Origin: Lachnoclostridium phytofermentans
Lineage (GTDB): Bacteria > Bacillota > Clostridia > Lachnospirales > Lachnospiraceae
Length of the DNA: 64,000 nt
Direction of reading: 5' to 3'
Assembly (NCBI RefSeq): GCF_000733755.1
Contig: NZ_JPOF01000002.1
Span: 124,001 to 188,000 of the forward strand
Of this stretch, positions 35,224 to 44,090 are shown piece after piece. A program made the position numbers and the translations under genes. Every line of letters starts with the position of its first letter. Position 1 is the stretch's first letter. Below the pieces are notes generated by a model. That model ran no database searches, had not been told where the DNA came from, and was given only the letters and a program-made list of their open reading frames with translations.

Positions 35224-36186
35224 TTATCGATTCTGGTCATGTTTTTCAAATACCCTAAGCTTTGCGCTCTTTGATCGCTTGTTTCGTTCCAATTCCTGCT
35301 CGGTTGGTACTATCGGTTTCTTCGTAATATGAATCCCTTTGGTTTTTTTATTGCATACACAAACCGGAAAGTTTGGAGGGCAAACACAAGGATTTTCATT
35401 CTTACGAAATGCTGATTTCACAATTCTATCCTCTAGAGAATGAAATGTAATAATGCTCAATCTACCGTTCTCCTTAAGTAAATCAATCATATCATCTAAG
35501 GTATTCGTTAAAACCTCAAGTTCGTGGTTTAACTCAATTCGGATTGCCTGAAAGGTTTTTTTCGCTGGATGCCCAGTATTCATCCGAATCTTCATCGGTA
35601 TTGCTGCTTTAATAGCTTCCGTCAATTCGTCAGTTGTCTCGATTGGCTTCTCACTTCTCATTCGAACAATATGCTTTGCAATATTTTTAGCAAACTTGTC
35701 TTCACCGTAATCTCGTATCATTCGGTATAGCTCTTGCTCGCTGTAATTATTCACAATATCTTTTGCGGTTAGTGAATTGCGGTTATCCATTCTCATATCA
35801 AGAGGTGCATTTTCTTTATATGAAAATCCACGCTCCGGAGTATCAAGTTGATAAGAAGAAACTCCGAGGTCGAGTAATATCCCATCCACCTTATCGATTT
35901 CTAGATCTTTAAGCACCTGCTTCATATTACAGTAGTTGCTTCTAACAATCGTAAGTTGGTCTGAGAATTCGGCCAGTCTCTTACCTGCTGCTGCAATCGC
36001 ATCTTCATCTTGATCAATTCCAATATATCTTCCATTAGAGGAAAGACGCTTTAATACTTCATAAGCATGTCCACCACCGCCTAAGGTACCATCCACATAA
36101 ATACCATCTGGTTTTATGTTTAAGCTATCTATGGTTTCTTGTAATAAGACGGAAATATGCTTAAATTCTTTTTCTTCTATACTCAT
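35224..36186 (-). CDS. rsmH: 16S rRNA (cytosine-1402-N4) methyltransferase RsmH
   Basis: 320 residues, the family length. S-adenosylmethionine-binding Rossmann fold: [19 protein letters not shown] (motif I), [31 protein letters not shown], and later [27 protein letters not shown]-type residues ([15 protein letters not shown]) and the tail [30 protein letters not shown] precedes ATG 36186. It modifies the ribosomal P site. Standard second gene of the dcw cluster after mraZ, separated here by an 83-base gap filled with short palindromic tandem repeats. Confidence 0.97.
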   Translation of the reverse strand: MSIEEKEFKHISVLLQETIDSLNIKPDGIYVDGTLGGGGHAYEVLKRLSSNGRYIGIDQDEDAIAAAGKRLAEFSDQLTIVRSNYCNMKQVLKDLEIDKVDGILLDLGVSSYQLDTPERGFSYKENAPLDMRMDNRNSLTAKDIVNNYSEQELYRMIRDYGEDKFAKNIAKHIVRMRSEKPIETTDELTEAIKAAIPMKIRMNTGHPAKKTFQAIRIELNHELEVLTNTLDDMIDLLKENGRLSIITFHSLEDRIVKSAFRKNENPCVCPPNFPVCVCNKKTKGIHITKKPIVPTEQELERNKRSKSAKLRVFEKHDQNR

Positions 36187-36190
36187 ATCT

Positions 36191-36267
36191 TTCTCCTAAC
36201 CTCTTTAGAGGTTTACCTCTTTAGAGGTTTTACCGCTTAAGAGGTTTTACTTTTTTAAGGTTTACCA
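36191..36267. repeat. Tandem array of 16-17-bp palindromic units between mraZ and rsmH
   Basis: Four to five degenerate units; on the minus strand the best two read GTAAAACCTCTAAAGAG and GTAAACCTCTAAAGAG, each containing the palindrome CCTCTWWAGAGG. They decay toward mraZ (GTAAAACCTCTTAAGCG, then GTAAACCTTAAAAAA). The last unit runs into the rsmH ribosome-binding site. Confidence 0.75.
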
Positions 36268-36269
36268 TC

Positions 36270-36695
36270 CTAAAAGCTCAAGCCAAACTCGGACATATGA
36301 TCTGCAATCTCATCCATATTGTCATAACTATTGCTTTCCCAACGTTCTTTACTCCAGATTTCGATTTTGCTTAATACACCTACAAATACGATATCTTTAT
36401 CGAGTCCAGCATGCTGTCTTAAGTTGCTTGGTATTAATATTCTACCCTGCTTGTCCACTTCGCAATCAGCTGCACCTGCCATAAAATAACGTTGTAACTG
36501 TCTGGCTTCCTTATTTCCAGGAAGATTCTTCAGTTGTTCGACAAAATGTTGCCATTCTTCGCTTGGATACACAAATAAACATCCATCCAAACCTACGGTA
36601 ACAACAAAATGTTCTCCGAGCGATTCCCTGAATTTGGAAGGAACGATGATTCTGCCCTTGGCATCAATTGTATGATTATACTCTCCCATGAACAT
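36270..36695 (-). CDS. mraZ: Transcriptional regulator MraZ
   Basis: 141 residues, two MraZ/AbrB-like halves each with a DxxGR motif: MGEYNHTIDAKGRIIVPSKF and CEVDKQGRILIPSNLRQHAG. It forms a ring-shaped oligomer that binds repeats in its own promoter and represses the dcw cluster. ATG 36695 gives the MFMGEY N-terminus seen in Bacillus; AGGTG stands 6 bases before. The promoter region carries the expected binding repeats, so self-repression is well supported here. Confidence 0.97.
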   Translation of the reverse strand: MFMGEYNHTIDAKGRIIVPSKFRESLGEHFVVTVGLDGCLFVYPSEEWQHFVEQLKNLPGNKEARQLQRYFMAGAADCEVDKQGRILIPSNLRQHAGLDKDIVFVGVLSKIEIWSKERWESNSYDNMDEIADHMSEFGLSF

Positions 36696-36718
36696 GCTCA
36701 TCACCTACCATTTTCACT

Positions 36719-36801
36719 CCACTTCGAACCACTTTGAACTACTTTTCACCACTTTCCACCACTTATGAATACATTCTACCCCACTTTTTAGAAAAAATCA
36801 A
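36719..36801 (-). promoter_or_regulatory. mraZ promoter with a row of MraZ boxes
   Basis: Promoter on the minus strand: TTGATT (36796-36801), 17-base spacer, TAGAAT (36773-36778). Five AAGTGG-like boxes (AAGTGG, AAAGTGG, AAAGTAG, AAAGTGG, GAAGTGG) repeat every 10 bases between 36765 and 36719, downstream of the -10. A further AAAGTGGGG lies in the -35/-10 spacer (36781-36788). This is the known MraZ operator design and predicts repression of the dcw operon. Confidence 0.8.
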
Positions 36802-36819
36802 GCCTAAATTCGAAAAATA

Positions 36820-36860
36820 AAGTGGCGGAAACACCTTATTTTCCAGTGTTTCCGCCACTT
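36820..36860 (-). terminator. Intrinsic terminator of the lgt/ychF transcript
   Basis: Perfect 15-bp stem AAGTGGCGGAAACAC (36820-36834) with GTGTTTCCGCCACTT (36846-36860), followed on the minus strand by TATTTTTC. It lies 250 bases after the lgt stop and just upstream of the mraZ promoter. The remaining gap 36861-37110 shows no gene. Confidence 0.85.
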
Positions 36861-37110
36861 CTTAAGTTATACTATATATTGACAATATTACTTCATTTTT
36901 ATCTTTTATTACTATATCTAGCCTTAGAACTCGAACATGAGCTTACGTTTGTTTTAAGAAGTTCTAAACTTTTTCATATTTTATTAAAAAAATTTAACTT
37001 ATGTGTGACTATTCAATAGGAAAAAAGTAAACTTCTTTTAACCTAATCTCACTTTGTACCATATCTATTTACAGATGCGATTCAAGCATAGGTAGACATA
37101 AACATTAGTT

Positions 37111-38028
37111 TTACGCTCTTCTTAAACGTAGCCTTCTTATTAAAAGGAACAATCCTGCTACTATAACCAATGCTCCGGAAAGAATCTGGGACACCGCAAG
37201 TGGGGAACCCCATAAGAATAACTGATCCGTACGTAACCCTTCAATCCAAAAACGTCCTAGCCCATACCCCATCAAATATATTGTTACAAGTTCTCCATCA
37301 AATTTCTTGTGCTTTGAATAAAATATAAGAAAGATTAACAAGCACAGGTTCCAAACTGATTCGTATAAAAATGTAGGATGAACCGAAATATATTCCACTC
37401 CAGCTATCCACTTTGTGTTTTCTCTAATTTCTATGATTCGATCTAACGCCTCAGGTTTATCTGCATATCGATCTGCTAAGCTTTGCAAAGACCGTGTATA
37501 ATCGCCACCTACATGTTTTAAATTTAATTGCATAGAAAGCAATCCATCATAGTACTTACCAAACGCTTCACGATTAAAGAAATTTCCCCATCGCCCGATG
37601 ATTTGACCAACCAACAGACCAAAAATACTCGTATCTGCTAATAATCCAAAGTTTATCTTTTTTATCTTACAGTACAAGATACCAGTTAAGGCACCTGCTA
37701 TGACACCGCCATAAATCGCTAATCCACCACTGCGTATATCAAGAATACTCCAAAGATTGTCTTTATAATCAGACCAACTAAAGGCTACATAATAAAGCCT
37801 TGCCCCAATGACAGATATGATAATTGCATAAAGTGCAAAATCAAGGTAAGTTTCAGGGTTTTGTCCAGTCCTCTTTGCTTGCCACTGCGCAAGCAAAACG
37901 CCAAGAACCATACCAAGTGCAATTACAATCCCATAAAAAGCAATATCTATACCAAATATTTCAATTCCTGTTCCGAGGTTATGAAATTCTATTCCTAATT
38001 TTTGAAACAGTATGTCTGATTTTTGCAA
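37111..38028 (-). CDS. lgt: Prolipoprotein diacylglyceryl transferase Lgt
   Basis: 305 residues, seven or so membrane helices. It transfers diacylglycerol from phosphatidylglycerol to the lipobox Cys of prolipoproteins at the membrane. The Lgt signature is present: GRWGNFFNREAFG, preceded by SGGLAIYGGVIAG and followed by HPTFLYESVWN near the C-terminus and GRFWIEGLRTDQ. The start appears to be TTG at 38028 (GTGGTG about 7 bases upstream); no in-frame ATG fits. It follows ychF by 18 bases. The binding lipoprotein at 16131-17510 would be a substrate. Confidence 0.95.
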   Translation of the reverse strand: MQKSDILFQKLGIEFHNLGTGIEIFGIDIAFYGIVIALGMVLGVLLAQWQAKRTGQNPETYLDFALYAIIISVIGARLYYVAFSWSDYKDNLWSILDIRSGGLAIYGGVIAGALTGILYCKIKKINFGLLADTSIFGLLVGQIIGRWGNFFNREAFGKYYDGLLSMQLNLKHVGGDYTRSLQSLADRYADKPEALDRIIEIRENTKWIAGVEYISVHPTFLYESVWNLCLLIFLIFYSKHKKFDGELVTIYLMGYGLGRFWIEGLRTDQLFLWGSPLAVSQILSGALVIVAGLFLLIRRLRLRRA

Positions 38029-38046
38029 CGATCGTCACCACTTTCC

Positions 38047-39147
38047 TTATACATTGAAACGGAATAATACCACATCTCCATCCTGAACTACGTACTCCTT
38101 GCCTTCAGAACGGACTAATCCTTTCTCTTTCGCCGCATTATAACTGCCGCACTCTACTAAGTTATCATAGCTTACAATCTCTGCACGGATAAATCCTCGT
38201 TCAAAATCGGTATGAATTTTACCAGCTGCTTGAGGAGCCTTCATTCCTTTGGTTATAGTCCATGCTCTCGTTTCTTTTGGACCTGCAGTTAGATAGCTAA
38301 TGAGTCCTAATATATGATAACTTGCACGAATTAGTTTCTCCAAACCAGACTCAGTTAATCCTAGTTCTTCTAAGAACATTTTCTTTTCATCATCATCAAG
38401 CTCTGCAATCTCTTGTTCAATCTGAGCACAGATAACAAAAACTTCGGAGTTTTCTTTCTTTGCAAATTCACGGACCTGCTCAACAAAAGGATTATTCTTT
38501 GCATCGTCTGCAAGTTCATCCTCTTTTACATTCGCTGCATAAATAACAGGTTTATAGGTTAATAAATTATAGGAAGACAGCATCTCTAATTCTTCCTCAT
38601 CTTCGCATTCAAACCCTTTCGCTAGTTTTCCATCCTCAAGATATGCTTTTAACCTTGATAATAATTCTGCTTCTTTTGCTAATGCTTTATCATTTTTAGC
38701 GCCTTTTACTACCTTACTGATTCTTCTCTCTAAAATCTCTATATCTGAGAAGATTAATTCTAAATTAATCGTTTCGATATCACGTAACGGATCAACAGAA
38801 CCATCTACATGAATAATATTACTATCTTCAAAGCAACGAACAACATGTACAATCGCATCAACTTCTCGAATATTTGATAAGAACTGATTACCAAGTCCCT
38901 CTCCTTTTGATGCACCTTTTACCAATCCTGCAATGTCTACAAACTCAATTGCTGCTGGTAAGATTTTTTCAGAATTATATAAATCGGATAAAACTTTAAG
39001 ACGTTCATCTGGAACAGGAACGATACCTATGTTCGGGTCAATCGTACAGAATGGGTAATTTGCAGATTCTGCTCCTGCTTTTGTTAAAGAATTAAATAAT
39101 GTACTTTTTCCTACGTTTGGTAAACCAACAATACCAAGCTTCATTTT
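38047..39147 (-). CDS. ychF: Redox-regulated ATPase/GTPase YchF (Obg family)
   Basis: 366 residues, typical length. P-loop GLPNVGKSTLFN, switch-region YPFCTIDPN, DIAGLVKGASKGEGLGN (G3), a coiled-coil insert (~130-190), and a C-terminal TGS domain ending with GKEYVVQDGDVVLFRFNV. YchF (Ola1) proteins prefer ATP and bind ribosomes; the role is in translation and stress. ATG 39147 is chosen because it begins the conserved MKLGIVGLPNVGKS; the frame opens at 39165. Confidence 0.97.
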   Translation of the reverse strand, partial: KMKLGIVGLPNVGKSTLFNSLTKAGAESANYPFCTIDPNIGIVPVPDERLKVLSDLYNSEKILPAAIEFVDIAGLVKGASKGEGLGNQFLSNIREVDAIVHVVRCFEDSNIIHVDGSVDPLRDIETINLELIFSDIEILERRISKVVKGAKNDKALAKEAELLSRLKAYLEDGKLAKGFECEDEEELEMLSSYNLLTYKPVIYAANVKEDELADDAKNNPFVEQVREFAKKENSEVFVICAQIEQEIAELDDDEKKMFLEELGLTESGLEKLIRASYHILGLISYLTAGPKETRAWTITKGMKAPQAAGKIHTDFERGFIRAEIVSYDNLVECGSYNAAKEKGLVRSEGKEYVVQDGDVVLFRFNV

Positions 39148-39267
39148 ATTACCTATACCTTTCATTCGTTTTTCTTGTGGACTTTATTCCATAATTCATA
39201 TGAAACACTCATAATTTCTTAGTTGAAAATCTATCCTTATATACGTACTATATTAGATTTAACAATT

Positions 39268-39918
39268 TTAAGAATCTTTTGATTCAATCACAATAAGAAT
39301 CCCATTATCAAATTGTATCTCCGCTTTTACTCCTATAATTTCATTGCTAATGCCAATGCTAGTTCCCTGAGTTAAGTGAAACTTATTAAGGGGGTACTTA
39401 AATCCACTAAGAGTTAACTCTGTAACTTCTTCCGTAAAAGGAAGGAGAGAAACATAGCAAGCTCTTACCTTTTTTGCAATAAGTGTAGTACTGTTCTTAA
39501 TAAGGTATATTTTATTGTTTTTATCAATAAGATATGCTTTAATGCCTCGACATAATAACCTATATAACATGTGAAGGTTCGCAAGGGTATGGTCAAAACG
39601 GCCTCCGGTAGCTCCAAGAATAAAGATTTCCATGCATCCTTCTTCTACCGCTAAATCTACTGCAACCTCTGTATCGGTTGCATCTTTTTCTGGACATAAA
39701 GATACTATCTTAACCTTAGAATCTTTTTGGTACTCTTGTAGTAACTCCTTAGAAACTGTATCAAAATCGCCTACAATATGTGTCGGTGTTATTCCAAGTT
39801 CGTGAAGATAGGATAGTCCGTTATCAATTGCTATAATCATGTCAAAGGAATCTTCTTCTAAAGTTTTCATCGCAACTTCAGGAAAAAAATCTCCCCCCGC
39901 AATGATGAGAGCTTTCAT
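39268..39918 (-). CDS. thiN: Thiamine pyrophosphokinase
   Basis: 216 residues. Transfers pyrophosphate from ATP to thiamine, giving the cofactor TPP. Seen: GGDFFPEVA at the N-terminus, IAIDNGLSYLHELGITPTHI, GDFDTV (substrate/Mg site), CPEKDATDTEVAVDLA and GATGGRFDHTLANLHML. These are the conserved family blocks. GGAGG precedes ATG 39918. It ends the conserved priA-...-rsgA-rpe-thiN gene order known from Bacillus. Confidence 0.95.
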   Translation of the reverse strand: MKALIIAGGDFFPEVAMKTLEEDSFDMIIAIDNGLSYLHELGITPTHIVGDFDTVSKELLQEYQKDSKVKIVSLCPEKDATDTEVAVDLAVEEGCMEIFILGATGGRFDHTLANLHMLYRLLCRGIKAYLIDKNNKIYLIKNSTTLIAKKVRACYVSLLPFTEEVTELTLSGFKYPLNKFHLTQGTSIGISNEIIGVKAEIQFDNGILIVIESKDS

Positions 39919-39992
39919 ATTTACTTACCTCCACTCTTTTCTGGTACTATATCCTCTTTATTATGATAGCTTATACAATTTAATTTATATCA

Positions 39993-40667
39993 TTACTTCT
40001 CATTTTCCCTATGGTTAGATTCAAAAATATTTAGAAATCCTTCCACATTCTTTTCTATATCGCCACGGAAAACGGAAGTTCCGGCTACCAATACATTCGC
40101 ACCAGCCTCCATAATTTCCAACACATTTTCTAAGGTTACTCCACCATCAACCTGGATGTCAATAGTTAATCCATAATCTTTTGTCATCTTCTTTAAGTCT
40201 CTTAATTTTTGTAGTGTTGATGGGATAAATTTTTGGCCACCAAAACCTGGGTTTACCGACATGATTAAAACCATATCAAGTTCCGGTAAGATATAATCAA
40301 GTACTGATAATGGTGTACTTGGATTTAACGCTACACCTACCTTTTTACCAAGTTCTTTCACCGCGGTAACGGTACGGTGGAGGTGTTTGCAGCTCTCAGC
40401 ATGTACCGTAATAATATCAGCACCAGCTTTCGCAAAATCTTCGATATAACGAATTGGTTCGTCAATCATCAAGTGTACATCAAATACCATGGAAGATTTA
40501 TCACGGAGAGAAGCTATCACCGGCATACCAAATGAAATGCTAGGAACAAAACATCCATCCATAACATCCAAATGCAAATAGGTTGCTCCTGCCTCTTCAG
40601 CTTTTCTAATATTCTCGCCTAAAGCACTAAAATCTGCTGCTAAAATTGAGGGCGATAAATGATACAT
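39993..40667 (-). CDS. rpe: Ribulose-phosphate 3-epimerase
   Basis: 224 residues, TIM barrel of the pentose phosphate pathway; interconverts ribulose-5-phosphate and xylulose-5-phosphate. Motifs: SPSILAADFSALGENI, HLDVMDGCFVPSISFG (metal His and Asp), DVHLMIDEP, MSVNPGFGGQKFIPSTL and IQVDGGVTLENV (second catalytic Asp), then phosphate-binding AGTSVFRG. GAGG precedes ATG 40667. Between rsgA and thiN as in Bacillus. Confidence 0.97.
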   Translation of the reverse strand: MYHLSPSILAADFSALGENIRKAEEAGATYLHLDVMDGCFVPSISFGMPVIASLRDKSSMVFDVHLMIDEPIRYIEDFAKAGADIITVHAESCKHLHRTVTAVKELGKKVGVALNPSTPLSVLDYILPELDMVLIMSVNPGFGGQKFIPSTLQKLRDLKKMTKDYGLTIDIQVDGGVTLENVLEIMEAGANVLVAGTSVFRGDIEKNVEGFLNIFESNHRENEK

Positions 40668-40733
40668 ATTTTTTCCTCTTTTCTATTCCTGCTTGTGTAT
40701 TTATGCGTGTACTATTCTACGCATCCCAAGTTT
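40668..40733 (-). repeat. Degenerate leader element before rpe
   Basis: Minus strand: AAACTT, GGGATGCGTAGAATAGTACA with a matching CGCAT (inverted pair 40703-40708 and 40718-40724), then AGCAGGAATAGAAAAGAGG with the ribosome-binding site. A weaker member of the leader family seen before rlmN and rsgA. Confidence 0.4.
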
Positions 40734-40805
40734 ATGTTAAGCGTACTTGTACACTTTGTAGCGCAGATAATTATTTTCTTTCTTTTTATTACCACACCTG
40801 GCATC

Positions 40806-41684
40806 TTAATATTTTTTCTGATTTTTTATTTCTTCGTATAATAATTTATAATTTACATATCTGCTTTCGCTTATCTTTCCTTCTTCTAGTGCTTCTTTTA
40901 CTGCACAGTCCGGTTCATTGATATGCGCACAGCCTTGGAAACGACATTGTCCTAAATAATGATCAAACTCTGGGTAAAAGCCCTGTAAGTCTTCTTTCTC
41001 AATTTCTTTTAGATAAAGTGAACTAAATCCTGGGGTATCTAATAGATAGGTATGTTCTTCCATATAGATTAGCTCAGAATGTCTCGTCGTATGCTTTCCA
41101 CGTTTTATTTTTTCTGATATCTGCCCTGTTTGCATAGACACTTTCGTCTGAAGTCGATTCGTCAAGGAAGATTTCCCGACACCAGAAGGACCCGCAAGTG
41201 CTGTTGTTTTCCCTTTAAGCACTGCCTTAACCTCTTCCATTCCTTCTCCTTCTAAAGCATTCGTGAAAAGTATTTGATATCCTGTATTACGATAAACTTC
41301 TTCTACACTTTTTCTTTCCTCGTCGTCTGCCTTGTCCATTTTGTTAAAACAGATGATGGTCTCAATCCCTTGTTGTTCCATCATGACCAAAAAACGGTCA
41401 AGCAAGTTATAATTTGGCGCCGGATCTGACACTGCAAATATAATCATAGCCTGATCAATATTTGCAACAGCCGGACGAATCAACTCACTTTTCCGTTCTA
41501 AGATGTCAACAATATTTCCTGTTTTTGAATCTTTTTTAAGAATCTCAACCTCAACATCGTCGCCAACGAGAGGCTTTATTTTCCGGTTTCTAAAAATACC
41601 TTTTGCCTTACATTCGTATTCTCCGAATCCTTCAATATAAACATAGTAAAAACCTGCAATCCCTCGGATTATTTTACCAATCAT
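40806..41684 (-). CDS. rsgA: Ribosome small subunit-dependent GTPase RsgA (CpgA)
   Basis: 292 residues. N-terminal OB-fold, then a circularly permuted GTPase: the G4 motif (CFNKMDKAD) comes before the P-loop (LAGPSGVGKSSLTN) and G3 (LLDTPGFSS). A C-terminal zinc-binding site is seen as CRFQGCAHINEPDCAVKEA. It aids late 30S subunit maturation. ATG 41684 has GAGG 9 bases before it. Follows pknB, as in Bacillus prkC-cpgA, across a 130-base gap with three hairpins. Confidence 0.97.
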   Translation of the reverse strand: MIGKIIRGIAGFYYVYIEGFGEYECKAKGIFRNRKIKPLVGDDVEVEILKKDSKTGNIVDILERKSELIRPAVANIDQAMIIFAVSDPAPNYNLLDRFLVMMEQQGIETIICFNKMDKADDEERKSVEEVYRNTGYQILFTNALEGEGMEEVKAVLKGKTTALAGPSGVGKSSLTNRLQTKVSMQTGQISEKIKRGKHTTRHSELIYMEEHTYLLDTPGFSSLYLKEIEKEDLQGFYPEFDHYLGQCRFQGCAHINEPDCAVKEALEEGKISESRYVNYKLLYEEIKNQKKY

Positions 41685-41790
41685 TCATTTTTTCCTCATT
41701 CCAGCGCGGGTTCCCGCGCATCTTAAGTTTGTGCCTGATTACACAGGCACAAACTTATTTATTCACGGCAAGGAAAAGTTCGCGAAGCGT
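41685..41790 (-). repeat. Leader hairpin element before rsgA
   Basis: Hairpin TAAGTTTGTGCCTG (41724-41737) with CAGGCACAAACTTA (41744-41757), then GATGCGCGGGAACCCGCGC containing a GCGCGGG/CCCGCGC hairpin (41704-41719), then TGGAATGAGG and the start codon. A third imperfect hairpin (41775-41800) lies nearer the pknB stop. Same order of parts as before rlmN. Confidence 0.65.
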
Positions 41791-41814
41791 ACTTTTTCTT
41801 GTTGAAAAATAATT

Positions 41815-43971
41815 CTAGTTTTTCTTCACCGGGCTTAGATATACACTCCAGGAAGAATTGCTATATAGTACATCATTAATATACATTCTTACGATACCAT
41901 TGCCTTCTCTGATACCTTCGACTTTAATATTTGAAAACTCTCCTGGAAAATCATCATAGGACAAGTCTTTCTCAAATATTGGCATTGATTCTCCATCTTG
42001 CTCAAGTTCAAGATATACATTTCCTGCTTCACCTTCTGCAAATGGATTTTCCGTAATATTAACTTCTCCAACGTAGCTATATTCATCAGGAACCACTACC
42101 TCTGGAGTTGGTGAAGGCGTACTTTCAGGGCCAGTACTAATTGATATATCAATCTTTGTGCCTGGAGCAACTAATTCTCCCGCTGTCATATTCTGGAAGC
42201 ATACTGCTCCTTTTGGATATTCAGAACTTGAAATATAAGAAGTTGCACCTTTTTCAAGTCCTGCTGCTAAAAGATCTTGTTTTGCTTGATCTTCTGTCTT
42301 ACCAAGTAGATTAGGAACTTTCTTTAAAGCACTTACATCTGGTCCAGTACTTACAACTAAAGTAACCGTAGAACCTTTCTTTAATACGACAGGATTTTTT
42401 GGATCCGTTGTTCTTTCAGGAATTGTACGAATTACCATGTCAACACCTAGCTCGCTACTTGCTTCATCTTGACGAACTACAATTAATCCTAGGTCTTCTA
42501 GCTGTTTTTTCGCTTGTTCGTAATTACGGTTATAAACATCTGGTAACTCTATTGGTTTCGCACCTGCACTGATTGTTAAGATAATTGTTGAATTTGATGG
42601 AATCTCAGTATCAGCAGGATAATTTTGCTTCATAACCAAGCCTTCTTCATATTCATCCGAGTATTCTTTTTCATCCGCTAACTTAATTGTAAAGGAAGGT
42701 GAGGCAAGCTCAAGACTACTGATCGCTGTTTCTCTATCAAGGCCAAGTACTTTTGGAACCTTTACAAGTTCAGAGGTTGGCTCTTCGGTTGGTTCTGGTG
42801 AAACAGTCACTGTAATCGATGGTGCTGGTGTAATATCCGCTGGATTTTTGTCTTTTCCACCATCAAATAAACCAAAGAATCTCGCTACAATAAATAGTAC
42901 TGTAAAGCCAACTAAAACTGCTGCTGCAATCATTGATATAATAAGTACTTTCTCCATCTTAGAATCAACGGAATCTAATTCCTCTTCTTCTTCCTTCGAA
43001 AGTTTTTTAGTATTCTTATCCTTTGCATTGTTATCAATAAATGTTACTGGTGTTTTGGCAGCACTTTTAATATGATTCATCTCATCATCCGATAAACTGA
43101 TGGTTGGTGAATCACTGACTGCACCATTATTAATAATAACATAATCTCCATCTTTATTAATGATAGAGCGTTTTAAATCACTGATTAATTCCGAAGCAGA
43201 TAAATATCTTCTCTCCGGTTTCTTTTGCATACATTTTTGTACAATTTTCTCGACACTTACTGGTACGTCCGGATTCAATTCACGAAGAGGGGTGGCCTCT
43301 CCTTGAATATGAAGAAGTGCAACAGAAACCGTATTATCTCCTGCAAACGGAACTTCACCACATAACATCTCATACATTGTTACGCCAAGAGAGTAGATAT
43401 CGCTCTTTTCGTCGCTGTATCCGCCTCTCGCCTGTTCCGGTGATAAATAATGTACGGACCCGATAGCATTTTGAGTAACAGTATTGGTTGATGCTGCCTT
43501 TGCTATTCCAAAATCAGTCACCTTTACTTTACCATCTCTAGAGATAATGATATTCTGCGGTTTAATATCCCTATGAATAATATGATTATCATGAGCAGCT
43601 TCCATACCTTGCGCTATCTGAATCGCAATTCCAACCGCTTCTTTAATTTCTAACTTTCCTTTACGTTCAATAAATTTCTTTAACGTAATTCCTTCCACAA
43701 GCTCCATAACGATATAGTATAATCCATCGTCATCACCAACATCATAGACATTTACTATGTTCGGATGGGATAAGCCCGCTACAGATTGTGCTTCTCCACG
43801 GAATTTCGTTACAAAATTCTTATCGCTTGAATATTCCGGTTTCAATATTTTAATTGCTACATATCGATTTAACCGATGACATTTTGCCTTGTAAACATCC
43901 GCCATTCCTCCAGAACCAACTCTGTCTACAATTTCATATCTGTCACTGATAAACATTCCAGGTTTAATCAT
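41815..43971 (-). CDS. pknB: PASTA-domain Ser/Thr protein kinase (PknB/PrkC)
   Basis: 718 residues. Hanks-type kinase (1-~275): VGSGGMADVYKAK glycine loop, VAIKILK with the catalytic Lys, HRDIKPQNIII, VTDFGIAKA, LSPEQARG. After a cytosolic linker come one membrane helix (~343-368) and three extracellular PASTA repeats (VPKVLGLDRETAISSLE, LPDVYNRNYEQAKKQLE, VPNLLGKTEDQAKQDLL), then a Thr/Pro linker and a ~75-residue C-terminal domain. PASTA repeats sense muropeptides or lipid II; the kinase controls growth, division and spore germination. Its phosphatase gene stp is directly upstream. Confidence 0.96.
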   Translation of the reverse strand: MIKPGMFISDRYEIVDRVGSGGMADVYKAKCHRLNRYVAIKILKPEYSSDKNFVTKFRGEAQSVAGLSHPNIVNVYDVGDDDGLYYIVMELVEGITLKKFIERKGKLEIKEAVGIAIQIAQGMEAAHDNHIIHRDIKPQNIIISRDGKVKVTDFGIAKAASTNTVTQNAIGSVHYLSPEQARGGYSDEKSDIYSLGVTMYEMLCGEVPFAGDNTVSVALLHIQGEATPLRELNPDVPVSVEKIVQKCMQKKPERRYLSASELISDLKRSIINKDGDYVIINNGAVSDSPTISLSDDEMNHIKSAAKTPVTFIDNNAKDKNTKKLSKEEEEELDSVDSKMEKVLIISMIAAAVLVGFTVLFIVARFFGLFDGGKDKNPADITPAPSITVTVSPEPTEEPTSELVKVPKVLGLDRETAISSLELASPSFTIKLADEKEYSDEYEEGLVMKQNYPADTEIPSNSTIILTISAGAKPIELPDVYNRNYEQAKKQLEDLGLIVVRQDEASSELGVDMVIRTIPERTTDPKNPVVLKKGSTVTLVVSTGPDVSALKKVPNLLGKTEDQAKQDLLAAGLEKGATSYISSSEYPKGAVCFQNMTAGELVAPGTKIDISISTGPESTPSPTPEVVVPDEYSYVGEVNITENPFAEGEAGNVYLELEQDGESMPIFEKDLSYDDFPGEFSNIKVEGIREGNGIVRMYINDVLYSNSSWSVYLSPVKKN

Positions 43972-44090
43972 TTTATATACCTTTTACCTTTCCGGCTACA
44001 CAAAAATGTCTGTTGTAACAAACAAGCTTATGTAAAAATGCCTCTCTTCTCTCCTTATTACTACATCCCTCAATGCATTTTCCTATGTGC

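Noticed and set aside
36822-37019. 65-codon plus-strand hydrophobic frame after lgt
   Set aside because: Begins inside the lgt terminator stem and has no ribosome-binding site.
41704-41757. Terminator between pknB and rsgA
   Set aside because: Strong stems but no U-tract, and the stems abut the rsgA ribosome-binding site; classed with the leader elements.
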